64,000 bases of DNA from Methyloligella solikamskensis (lineage in GTDB: Bacteria > Pseudomonadota > Alphaproteobacteria > Rhizobiales > Methyloligellaceae), in assembly GCF_042676065.1 (NCBI RefSeq), contig NZ_JBHTJO010000001.1, positions 2,170,001 to 2,234,000 on the forward strand, given 5' to 3'. Of this stretch, positions 16,056 to 23,434 are shown one piece after another; position 1 is the stretch's first letter, and each line of letters begins with the position of its first letter. The position numbers were made by a program, and so were the translations under genes. The notes under the pieces were generated by a model. That model ran no database searches. It saw only the letters and a program-made list of their open reading frames with translations, and was not told the DNA's origin.

Positions 16056-16134
16056 CTTCGGTCGGTCCGGGCGCTACGACAGCGGCGGCGTCGATCTCTT
16101 TTTGGATTCCTTAGAATTAGGGAGGGCTTTTTTC

Positions 16135-16644
16135 ATGGCCAAGATTACGAATGTACGCGTCGGCGAGTCGCTCGTGGGCGATGGCAACGAAGTTGCTCAT
16201 ATCGACCTTCTCATGGGCCCGCGCGGCTCCGCTGTTGAGACGGCTTTCTGCAACGCGCTGACCAACAACAAGGACGGCTTCACCACGCTTCTGGCGGTTG
16301 TCGCTCCGAACCTGCTCTGCAAGCCGAACACCATGCTGTTCAACAAGGTCACCATCAAGGACGCCCGTCAGGCAACCCAGATGTTCGGCCCGGCTCAGTA
16401 TGGCGTCGCCAAGGCTGTTGCGGACTGCGTCGCCGAGGGCATCATCCCGGCTGACGAGGCTGACGATCTCTACATCTGCGTCGGCGTCTTCATCCATTGG
16501 GAAGCCAAGGACGACAAGAAGATCCAGGACTACAACTACGAAGCCACCAAGCAGTCCATCGAGCGCGCCGTCAAGGGCGAGCCCACGGCTGCCGAGGTTA
16601 CCGCTCAGAAGGACACCGCTTCTCACCCGTTTGCGGCTGGCTGA
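16135..16644 (+). CDS. fae: Formaldehyde-activating enzyme
   Basis: Condenses formaldehyde with H4MPT to methylene-H4MPT, the entry step of the pathway. 169 residues, exactly family size. The N-terminus MAKITNVRVGESLVGDGNEV and the block HIDLLMGPRGSAVETAF are diagnostic; His22 here corresponds to the catalytic histidine of the family. I placed the start at ATG 16135, after GGGAGG, because the family begins here; the open frame continues upstream to 15994 but that part is leader. Own promoter and two trailing hairpins suggest strong separate expression. Confidence 0.97.
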   Translation: MAKITNVRVGESLVGDGNEVAHIDLLMGPRGSAVETAFCNALTNNKDGFTTLLAVVAPNLLCKPNTMLFNKVTIKDARQATQMFGPAQYGVAKAVADCVAEGIIPADEADDLYICVGVFIHWEAKDDKKIQDYNYEATKQSIERAVKGEPTAAEVTAQKDTASHPFAAG

Positions 16645-16733
16645 AAAGGCGAGCCCCCCGGTCGGGGCGAATCCGGCGATTCACCGGGCCCGATACGGCG
16701 GTGGTTACAGAAGCTGGGTTTTTGAGTTAACGG

Positions 16734-16755
16734 CACGGCGCCTTAGGGCGCCGTG
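16734..16755 (+). other. 3' hairpin after fae
   Basis: A perfect 9-bp stem (CACGGCGCC with GGCGCCGTG) and TTAG loop, without a U-run. It sits between fae and its terminator and probably protects the transcript's 3' end. Confidence 0.55.
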
Positions 16756-16767
16756 TTAGAGGCTGAT

Positions 16768-16804
16768 AATCGCCGCCTTCTCCGGAAGGCGGCGATTTCT
16801 TTTT
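16768..16804 (+). terminator. Rho-independent terminator of fae
   Basis: A 13-bp perfect stem pairs 16768-16780 with 16785-16797 around TCCG, followed by TCTTTTT. It ends the plus-strand fae transcript and touches the stop codon of the convergent HisA-like gene. Confidence 0.9.
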
Positions 16805-17489
16805 ATGGAAGCGCCCCGCTGTGAAGCGCCGTGGCGACCAGCGCGCCGCTGGCCCCTGCGTCGGCCGCCGCGTTCAAGTCTTCGATCCCCCGAATGCCGC
16901 CGGCGGCATAGAGCGCCGTCGCGGGCTGCGCCTGTTCCTCAATCTCTTTCAACCGCGCAAGGTCCGGACCTGCGCCGGAGCCCACGGCGCCGAGCGTCAT
17001 GACAATGATGCGCTTCGGCCAGAGCTTCGGATCGGCGAGCATCAGCTCCGGTCCGCGAAAGCCTTCATTGTCGAAATCGAGGGAGAGCACCAGCCCTTCG
17101 CCGACGGCTGCGCACATGCTAGCCCATTGGGAAAGCTGGGAGAGGGATTCGGAACCGATCACCGGGGTCAGCCCGGCCTTCAGACAAAGCCGCACGGGCT
17201 CGGCCTCTGCGAAGCCGGCATCCACCCAGATCTCCGTTTCCGGCAGCGCTTTCCTGATCTCGCGGCAGAGGGAGGCGTGATCGCCCCGCCCTTGGATGGC
17301 ATCGAGATCGGCGATATAGAGCGCGCTGGCCGCGGCCCGGGCGACGAGAACCTTGGCAAGGGCCACGGGATCGTCCGCGGACCCGAGGGGGCTCTCGATG
17401 GGCTTATAGGTTTCGCGCGCCCCGGCCTTGCCGTGGACCACCTGCCCGTCCAGCAGGTCGAGAACGGGAATGACACCGAATTCCTTCAT
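16803..17489 (-). CDS. HisA-like TIM-barrel protein of the C1 cluster
   Basis: 228 residues related to HisA/HisF (COG1411-like). The barrel begins VIPVLDLLDGQVVHGKAG, parallel to HisA; later strands are YIADLDAIQGRGDH, IWVDAGFAEAEPV and LYAAGGIRGIEDLNAAADAG. The phosphate-binding Gly motifs of strands 7 and 8 are kept. No other histidine genes are near. It is convergent with fae, and similar genes occur in H4MPT clusters of other methylotrophs and in archaea. The reaction is unknown; a phosphorylated sugar or furan intermediate is plausible. Confidence 0.82.
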   Translation of the reverse strand: MKEFGVIPVLDLLDGQVVHGKAGARETYKPIESPLGSADDPVALAKVLVARAAASALYIADLDAIQGRGDHASLCREIRKALPETEIWVDAGFAEAEPVRLCLKAGLTPVIGSESLSQLSQWASMCAAVGEGLVLSLDFDNEGFRGPELMLADPKLWPKRIIVMTLGAVGSGAGPDLARLKEIEEQAQPATALYAAGGIRGIEDLNAAADAGASGALVATALHSGALP

Positions 17490-17580
17490 CGCTCACGGAT
17501 AGCGGTTGCCGTGCCGCTTGAACAGCGGCGCTCTATCGCGGAAGAGAAGGTCAAAAGCAGAATACCATGAGCAAACTATC

Positions 17581-18645
17581 GTGAGCACTGTGATCGGCTG
17601 GGATCTCGGCGGCGCCAATCTGAAGCTAGCCGTCGTGGACAACGGAACGCTGACAAAGGCGGTCCAGATCCCCTGCCCCATTCTTCCCGATCGCGCGAAA
17701 TTCGACCAGGCGGTCGAGTCGGCGCTTCATGCGGTGCCGCAAGCGGCAAGGCCGGACCTTCATGCCGTGACCATGACGGGCGAGCTTTCCGACGTGTTCG
17801 AGAGTCGCACCGAGGGGGTCGCCTATCTGATCGCTCTGATGGAGCGGGCGGCGGGCGCCACGCCGCTTCTGATCTGGGCCGGCACGCGCGGGCTGCTTGC
17901 GCCCCAGGATGCGAAGGCCGTAACTCGGGCGATTGCGTCGGCCAACTGGCTCGCTACGGCGGCGCTGGCCGCGCAGCGGGAGCCGGAAGGCCTGCTGGTC
18001 GATATCGGCACGACGACCACGGATCTGATTCCGTTCCGGGACGGGTCGCTTCTCATTCGCGGCACGACCGATGCCGAGCGGCTTAGGGAAGGCGAGCTGA
18101 TCTATTCGGGCGTCGTGCGGACCCCCGTCATGGCGCTTGCGCAGAAGGCGCCGTTCCAGGGCCGCATGCAGGGCGTCGCGGCGGAGAAGTTCGCAACGCT
18201 TGCCGATGTCTACCGGCTGACCGGCGACCTCCCCGGCGATGCCGATCCCTACCCCACCGCCGACGGGCGGGTCAAAAGCGTTGAGGCGAGCGCCGCCAGG
18301 CTGGCGCGCATGCTCGGGCGCGATGCCGACGATGCGCCCATGGCCGATTGGATTGCCGTTGCGAAATGGTTCGCCGACCGCCATTGGCAGCAGATCGCGC
18401 AAGAGGCCGAAGCTCTCATCGGCCGGGACGGGCTTTCTCCGGATGCTCTCGTGGTCGGTGCCGGCTGCGGGCGGTTTCTGGCGGCAGCGCTCGCCAACGC
18501 GCTTCGACGCCCCTATCGGGATTTCGGCGCACTTATCGGGGCGCCCGAGGCCTTGCGCAGCGCCGCGGCGGTCTGTGCGCCTGCGGTTTCGGTGGCTTTT
18601 CTGGCTGCAACCGATTCGAACGGCTCCGCGTTGTCCTCCCGGTAG
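17581..18645 (+). CDS. H4MPT-linked C1 pathway protein, MfnF-like
   Basis: 354 residues of COG1548 (hydantoinase A/acetate kinase-like fold), whose archaeal member MfnF couples the furan and tyramine-glutamate parts of methanofuran. Actin-like nucleotide motifs are visible: VIGWDLGGANLKLAVVD at the N-terminus, LLVDIGTTTTDLIPF in the middle and VVGAGCGRFLAAALA near the end. The GTG at 17581 is the start closest to the family N-terminus; there is no strong ribosome site, and a five-codon open frame (ATG 17567) ends on it as GTGA. Divergent from the HisA-like gene. Probably part of methylofuran assembly (inference from homology and context). Confidence 0.85.
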   Translation: MSTVIGWDLGGANLKLAVVDNGTLTKAVQIPCPILPDRAKFDQAVESALHAVPQAARPDLHAVTMTGELSDVFESRTEGVAYLIALMERAAGATPLLIWAGTRGLLAPQDAKAVTRAIASANWLATAALAAQREPEGLLVDIGTTTTDLIPFRDGSLLIRGTTDAERLREGELIYSGVVRTPVMALAQKAPFQGRMQGVAAEKFATLADVYRLTGDLPGDADPYPTADGRVKSVEASAARLARMLGRDADDAPMADWIAVAKWFADRHWQQIAQEAEALIGRDGLSPDALVVGAGCGRFLAAALANALRRPYRDFGALIGAPEALRSAAAVCAPAVSVAFLAATDSNGSALSSR

Positions 18646-18668
18646 GAAACAGCCTTTTGGAGCCTGAA

Positions 18669-19025
18669 ATGCGTAATTGTTTTGTAGCTTTCGCCCTGAT
18701 GCTCGGCGCTGGCGCGCTCATGACGGGCACGCCGGCTCACGCCACCCCCGGTCAGGCCGCGACCGTCAGCTCGTCAGCCTCTGCTCAAACCACTGTCCAG
18801 CCGGTCGATTATCTCGACCGTGCCGAGCGGCGTCTCCGCCGGAACGGCTATACGGTGATTCCGCCGGCCCCGCCGGCTGCCGCGCCTGTGATCGTCGGTG
18901 AAGGTCCGGTTGCCGTCGTGCCGCCCGGCGCGCCGGTCGTGCCCGTGCAGCCGACCACGTGCGGCGAGTATCACTATTGGAACGGCGTGGCTTGCGTGGA
19001 TAAACGCTACGAAGAAGCGCCGTAG
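18669..19025 (+). CDS. Small exported protein with C-terminal Cys/WNG motif
   Basis: 118 residues. A clear signal peptide (MRNCFVAFALMLGAGAL, cut after AHA) is followed by a short YLDRAERRLRRNGYTVIPP segment, a Pro/Val-rich linker and the end TTCGEYHYWNGVACVDKRY. The two cysteines of the mature part bracket WNG and may form a disulfide. ATG 18669 follows TTTTGGAG. No function recognised. The next gene ends in a similar cysteine motif. Confidence 0.75.
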   Translation: MRNCFVAFALMLGAGALMTGTPAHATPGQAATVSSSASAQTTVQPVDYLDRAERRLRRNGYTVIPPAPPAAAPVIVGEGPVAVVPPGAPVVPVQPTTCGEYHYWNGVACVDKRYEEAP

Positions 19026-19051
19026 AGACCGCGCATCTTATGGAGGGGCCG

Positions 19052-19318
19052 ATGCCCAGAGTCATTCCTATTGGGCTGTCGCTTGCCGCAGTTCTCTTGT
19101 TCGGAAGCGCTCCGGCTGCGGCGGGCCCCTCCCTTGCGACCGCCGGCATGGCACGCGCAGCCGAGCCGACCCTCGAGCCGGTCAAGCACATGCGGCCGCC
19201 GCCGCGGACCTTCTTCCGCATTCCGGGAAAACATCACCGCAAGAACCGTGCGACGAACAGATGTCCGGAGAACGCCGTCTGGAACGGTGAGGTGTGCGTG
19301 CGCTTGAAGCGACGATAA
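19052..19318 (+). CDS. Small exported protein with C-terminal Cys/WNG motif
   Basis: 88 residues with a signal peptide (hydrophobic at about 5-20, likely cut after APAAA). The basic, Pro-rich middle (MRPPPRTFFRIPGKHHRKNR) leads to CPENAVWNGEVCVRLKRR. This C-x(5)-WNG-x2-CV end echoes the upstream protein's C-x(5)-WNG-x2-CV. The ATG at 19052 follows GAGGGG; ATG 19040 overlaps that site and is less likely. Function unknown. It ends 12 bp before the convergent DUF447 gene. Confidence 0.75.
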   Translation: MPRVIPIGLSLAAVLLFGSAPAAAGPSLATAGMARAAEPTLEPVKHMRPPPRTFFRIPGKHHRKNRATNRCPENAVWNGEVCVRLKRR

Positions 19319-19330
19319 GGCTACGGCGCC

Positions 19331-19900
19331 CTACTCCGCGGCGTCGGCGTAGAACGCGTCGATCTTGGCCATCAGCAGGTCCCAGGCCTCTTTCTCGCGG
19401 GGGCCGGCGGTCTTCTCGATGGCGATGGTGAGATACGCGATCTCCTGCTCGATCTTCTCGCGCGGCAGCATCTTCAGGCGGCTGCTCAGGATGGCCGCTT
19501 CAAGCACGGCGCTCTTGGCCCGGTTCATGCCGCCGAAGGGCGCGTGATTGACGGTCTTCACGATGCGGCAGGAAAAGCGCGGGCGAAGCTCGTCATCCTC
19601 GATGCTCTCCACCGCGAGCTCCGCATGGGCCAGGGTCTCGACGAGCCGCGCACCGGGGATCTCGTCGGCCGGCACGGTCGGCCAATCCTTCCGTCCCGTC
19701 AGGCAGCCGGCAAAGATCAGCACATCGTCAGTGAAGTTAGCGACCGCGAATGGGTTCTCGCGGAGGTTCTCAAGCGTCGTTGACGGATGGAACGGCGCGA
19801 TGATCCAGTTGTCGCCGTCCTCGATCAGACCGAGCGGCGCGATATGGACCTTACCGTCACGGTTCGCAGTGGTGACGATGCATTCGCGGATCATCGGCAT
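19331..19900 (-). CDS. DUF447 family protein
   Basis: 189 residues of DUF447 (COG2457), a split-barrel flavin-binding-like fold found with H4MPT genes in methylotrophs and archaea. Visible family blocks: IRECIVTTANRDGKVHIAPLG, APFHPSTTLENLRENPFAVAN and RFSCRIVKTVNHAPFGGMNR. A flavin-dependent reduction, such as of a pterin, would fit the fold, but no activity is established here. It is the last gene of the minus-strand run and lies 14 bp after the DHPS-like gene. Confidence 0.85.
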   Translation of the reverse strand: MPMIRECIVTTANRDGKVHIAPLGLIEDGDNWIIAPFHPSTTLENLRENPFAVANFTDDVLIFAGCLTGRKDWPTVPADEIPGARLVETLAHAELAVESIEDDELRPRFSCRIVKTVNHAPFGGMNRAKSAVLEAAILSSRLKMLPREKIEQEIAYLTIAIEKTAGPREKEAWDLLMAKIDAFYADAAE

Positions 19901-19914
19901 GGCGCGCTCAGGCC

Positions 19915-21471
19915 CTAAGAGGCCGTCTCCTTGGTGTTCTTGTTCGTCTTCTTCAGAGGCTTTTCCTTGCCCGGCTCCTCTTTCGCAGGCTGCTTACCGG
20001 GCTCCTCCTCGGCGGGCGGCGTCTCACCCGGCTCCTTCTTCTCCGGTGGCGTCTCGCCGCCGCTGGCCTTCGGCTTCTTTTTGCCCTGCTTTTTGGTGAC
20101 CAACGTATGGCCCGCTTCTTTCAGCTGGGTCTCGTCCTCATCGTCCTTGGGCGCGGCGACGCCCCAGTCGAGAGGCTCGTCCTGGGCGTAGCGCTTGCCG
20201 AGCTGCCAGGCGATCTGGGCCTTGGTCAGCTCCGCGGCGAGATAGAAGGCGTGCCCGCCATCTTCCTCCACGCCGAGCTTCGGGAACAATTCGAAGGCAT
20301 CCTGAGCGACGTGGTGCATATCGCGGTTGAAGATGTGAATGCCGTCCTCCGCCGTATAGATGCGGAAGTTCTTGTCCTTGATCTCCCCTGCTAGCTCGGC
20401 CAGCTCCTCCGGCGTCTGGGTGAAGGGCCGCCGGTCGTGCAGGCTGAGGAGACCGGAATCGTAATCCTTCGGCAGATCGTGCTCGCCCCGGGAGGCATGC
20501 ATGATGCGGCGGGCCAGATCGTGCTCCTCCACCGTGCGCCTTGTATGTGGGCTCACATGGACGACGAGGACGTTGCGGATGTGCAGCTCCGAGCAGATGC
20601 CCAACAGCATGGCCGTGACGCCGCCGGAATCGGCGTCCGTCAGCTCGGTGAGATTGCCCGTGCCCATAAGGATTTCGGCCTTCGGGTATTGGCGCCGAAC
20701 TTCCGCATAGCGCTCAAGCGACGTCATGAAGCCGAAATTGATCGGGTCGAGCACCGGGTCCGCCATATAGGGCAGCCCCTTCTTCTCCATGGCCTCCATG
20801 GCACGATAGAGGGACTGAAGATCCCCATGCTCCTTGGGGATCAGCACCGGGACGGACGAGACCTCGTCGGCGATATGGAGCGTCTCCTCGTTGAGGCTGA
20901 GGAGGAAGTCGGCGCCCGCCTTGCCGCCGCGCAGCAGCTCTTCCGGATTCGCGGAATCGACGCTCACTTTGTAGCGCTCCCCATGAAGCGCCCTGATCGA
21001 CTCCTCCAGATGAGGGAACGGCGTGTCGGGCAGACAGCCCAGATCGATCACGTCGGCGCCCGCCTCATTCAACTCGGCCGCGCGCATCAGAAGCGTCTCG
21101 ATGGAGAGTGCGGAGGCGTCGACGATCTCGGCGAAGATGTTGATGTCGTATTTGCTGAGATCAGCGTCGCGCTTGGCTTTGCCGAAATAGGTCGGCAAGT
21201 CCTTCAGCTCGTCCGGCCCGCGCACGAAGGGCACGCCGAAGCGTTCGGCGAGCTGATCGAGATCGGCGCGGCAGCGGCCAGGCACCATCACCTGATCGGC
21301 CTCGACAGGCTCGGGCAGCCGCCGGGCGATGATCTCCTCGGTCATCAGGGCGGCGACCTTCACGCCGATATCGACGACCTCGTAGTCGAACTCGGGCTGC
21401 ATGCCCTCGAGCACGGCCTCGAGCCGCGGCTTGGCGATATGTCCAGTCAGAAAGAGAATAGCTTCAGTCAC
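19915..21471 (-). CDS. Dihydropteroate synthase-like protein (DUF6513 type)
   Basis: 518 residues. The N-terminal part (1 to about 130; ILFLTGHIAKPRLEAVLEGM) is the DUF6513-type domain. About 130-400 is a pterin-binding TIM barrel (EAGADVIDLGCLP; YKVSVDSANPEELLRGGKAG; ADPVLDPINFGFM; ILMGTGNLTELTDADSGG). This is expected to couple the pterin to the MptG product in methanopterin synthesis, in place of classical DHPS, though direct proof is lacking. The last 70 or so residues are low complexity, rich in K, E, P and G with repeated EEPGK/EPGE units. It ends 14 bp before DUF447. Confidence 0.87.
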   Translation of the reverse strand: MTEAILFLTGHIAKPRLEAVLEGMQPEFDYEVVDIGVKVAALMTEEIIARRLPEPVEADQVMVPGRCRADLDQLAERFGVPFVRGPDELKDLPTYFGKAKRDADLSKYDINIFAEIVDASALSIETLLMRAAELNEAGADVIDLGCLPDTPFPHLEESIRALHGERYKVSVDSANPEELLRGGKAGADFLLSLNEETLHIADEVSSVPVLIPKEHGDLQSLYRAMEAMEKKGLPYMADPVLDPINFGFMTSLERYAEVRRQYPKAEILMGTGNLTELTDADSGGVTAMLLGICSELHIRNVLVVHVSPHTRRTVEEHDLARRIMHASRGEHDLPKDYDSGLLSLHDRRPFTQTPEELAELAGEIKDKNFRIYTAEDGIHIFNRDMHHVAQDAFELFPKLGVEEDGGHAFYLAAELTKAQIAWQLGKRYAQDEPLDWGVAAPKDDEDETQLKEAGHTLVTKKQGKKKPKASGGETPPEKKEPGETPPAEEEPGKQPAKEEPGKEKPLKKTNKNTKETAS

Positions 21472-21523
21472 CAGTTCGGGGTTTGCGAACAGCGCACCGT
21501 ATCATCCGGCGCCTGTCTTTGCG

Positions 21524-22195
21524 TCAATCGATGGCCGCGCCGCATGGGTCCCCCGAGGCGAGCGCCGCGGCGAAATCCTGCTCGTCCCCCTTCCCCAGAA
21601 GGAAGGTGGGAACGCCGGAGGCGGCCAGCATCTCGGGAAACGCTTCGTCGACGATTCCCTCCGAGGCGAGCGCCGCGGCACCGGTCACATTTTGGCGCCG
21701 TTCGATGGACTTCACGATATAGCAGCGCCTGGCCGCAAGACGGCCCGAGAGCCAGAGCGCCAGGCTATCCGACGTGATGGTCCAGGAGGGTGCGATCTCC
21801 GGCCGGTTGGCCACATGGGAGAACGGCGCCCAGACCGCCACGCGGTTCTGGTCCAGGCTTTCCAGCAGTGCCGCCTCGCTGTCGCCGACGGTGAAGTCGG
21901 CCCGCAGGCCCGCGACGGCCCAGGCAAGTTGATCCATGGCAAGCAACGCCATGCGGTGAGCGGCCGGATCGCCGAAGCCAAGCGCGAATTGAGTGGCGCG
22001 GACTTCGTCGGCAAGCGCACCGCCGCCCGGCACCACGACGATGGGGCACGGTGCGCCAGCGATGGCATTGAGCCAAGCTTCCAGGTTGCCGGAACGAACC
22101 ACGCTGCCGCCGAGCTTTACGATGATGGGGCGCAGATGCTCAGGAATGTGGGCCGGCTGGCCCGGGGCAGACGTCTGGAGCGCCTGTCCGCTCAT
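21524..22195 (-). CDS. Amino-acid-kinase-fold protein, MfnE-like
   Basis: 223 residues of the aspartokinase/uridylate kinase fold (COG2054). The nucleotide site is at about residues 24-34 (IIVKLGGSVVRSG), with IVVVPGGGALADEV and SWTITSDSLALWLSGRL further on. The archaeal relative MfnE phosphorylates the aminomethylfuran phosphate in methanofuran synthesis. Given mfnB three genes away and an MfnF-like gene nearby, the same role is likely. Start overlaps the folB stop by 4 bp. Confidence 0.82.
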   Translation of the reverse strand: MSGQALQTSAPGQPAHIPEHLRPIIVKLGGSVVRSGNLEAWLNAIAGAPCPIVVVPGGGALADEVRATQFALGFGDPAAHRMALLAMDQLAWAVAGLRADFTVGDSEAALLESLDQNRVAVWAPFSHVANRPEIAPSWTITSDSLALWLSGRLAARRCYIVKSIERRQNVTGAAALASEGIVDEAFPEMLAASGVPTFLLGKGDEQDFAAALASGDPCGAAID

Positions 22196-22614
22196 GCGCT
22201 CCGCTTCCGCACGATCTCCGTGCCGACGGCGCCCGGGTCCTTGTCGAGCTTCTCCACCTTCACCCGCACGGTCTGGGCGCGCGGGTGCTTCAGCACCCGG
22301 CGGGCGATTTCCTCGGCCATGGTCTCGGTGAGGTTGATATGGCCGCTGCCGACCACGTCCTTCACCGCATTGATGATGACGTCGTAGTCGAAGGTGTGGG
22401 CGATATCGTCCTGGAGCGGCTGATCGCTCGCATCGATCTCCACATCCACCGAAACGCGCACACGCTGGGTGACGCCCTTCTCGTTGGAATAGACGCCGAT
22501 CTCGCTGTCGAGGACGTAGTCGTGCACGAAGATGCGGTCGAGCGGCAGCTCACCGGCCTCGCTCTTCGGCTCGGGAGGGATCGATCCTATACGCTGTGCG
22601 GTCTGTTCCGGCAC
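22192..22614 (-). CDS. folB: Dihydroneopterin aldolase
   Basis: 140 residues. Cleaves dihydroneopterin to 6-hydroxymethyldihydropterin and glycolaldehyde, a step shared by folate and methanopterin synthesis. After an extension of about 20 residues, the FolB core begins LPLDRIFVHDYVLDSEIGVY. The conserved NLTETMAEEIARRVL and the C-terminal active-site lysine in VKVEKLDKDPGAV are present. Its position inside the methanopterin/methylofuran run suggests a role mainly in that branch. Confidence 0.9.
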   Translation of the reverse strand: MPEQTAQRIGSIPPEPKSEAGELPLDRIFVHDYVLDSEIGVYSNEKGVTQRVRVSVDVEIDASDQPLQDDIAHTFDYDVIINAVKDVVGSGHINLTETMAEEIARRVLKHPRAQTVRVKVEKLDKDPGAVGTEIVRKRSA

Positions 22615-22670
22615 GTCACTCGCTCTCTCTTCTCATTCGAATTCGATTTGTCAGGCGCGCAATGCGCTGC

Positions 22671-23420
22671 CTACCATATCGGGCTTGCGCCATCAGCCGA
22701 CAATGCGGGGTTAACGCGCGAGGACGCCAGAGGCTCCTCCAAGGGCTCCTTGGGGATCAGCCCACGGATCTCCCGCACCGCCTCTTCGCTTAAGGCGCCG
22801 CCGCGCAGGCTCGCCTCGCAGAGCGCACCGCGGAAGCCCAGAAGATCGGGGCCGAGCGATAGCAGCTCGTCCACATGCTCCTTCCGGAGAGATCCGGCCA
22901 GCCCGACCCGCAAGCCATGCCTGCGGCCTTGGACGATGAAAGCCGCCAGCCGCTCCCGGTCCATATGGCTTAGGAGATGGCCGGAGCCCTTGTGGCGCGT
23001 ATCGAGCATCACGCCGGCAGCGCCCATGTCGGCGGCCAGGCCGACGACATCGCAGTCAGGCAGATCGTCGGCGAAGAGCACAAGGATCAGCTTCGCGCCT
23101 TTCAGCGCGGGATGGAGCGCACGGAGACAAGCTTCGGTCGTTTCGCCAGCAAACACGCCGAACTTCACGTAGTCGACGCCCGCTTCCGCCGTCCTCGCGA
23201 TGGCCGGCTCCAGGACGTCCGGGTCCATGGGGAGATCGCCAACGGTGGCGCTCACCTCGGCCCGCCCTGCGATCCGGCGCACGGTCTCGACCAGCACACC
23301 ATAGGGCACGGCCCCGAGCGCACCGCGATCGGGTTCCTTCAAATCGATGATGTCGGCGCCGGCCCGAAGCGCGATCTCCGCTTCCTCCGGTCCCCGCACG
23401 CTGGCTAAGAACTGGGTCAT
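22671..23420 (-). CDS. mfnB: (5-formylfuran-3-yl)methyl phosphate synthase
   Basis: First step of methylofuran synthesis: makes the phosphorylated furan from two glyceraldehyde-3-phosphate molecules. 249 residues, DUF556/COG1891 TIM barrel (Orf9 of methylotroph islands). Lys28 (DIIDLKEPDRGALGA), Lys86 (VDYVKFG), and Asp140 and Lys144 (MLDTRHKG) line up with the catalytic lysines and aspartate of archaeal MfnB. The last 20 or so residues are extra. It lies 14 bp downstream of the TPR gene. Confidence 0.92.
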   Translation of the reverse strand: MTQFLASVRGPEEAEIALRAGADIIDLKEPDRGALGAVPYGVLVETVRRIAGRAEVSATVGDLPMDPDVLEPAIARTAEAGVDYVKFGVFAGETTEACLRALHPALKGAKLILVLFADDLPDCDVVGLAADMGAAGVMLDTRHKGSGHLLSHMDRERLAAFIVQGRRHGLRVGLAGSLRKEHVDELLSLGPDLLGFRGALCEASLRGGALSEEAVREIRGLIPKEPLEEPLASSRVNPALSADGASPIW

Positions 23421-23434
23421 CTCATCTGGACCTA

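Noticed and set aside
15994..16134. N-terminal extension of Fae
   Set aside because: The family begins MAKITNV; the upstream part overlaps the promoter and hairpins, and the best ribosome site precedes 16135.
20437..21777. 446-codon plus-strand open frame
   Set aside because: Antisense to the DHPS-like gene and part of the kinase gene, with no family resemblance.
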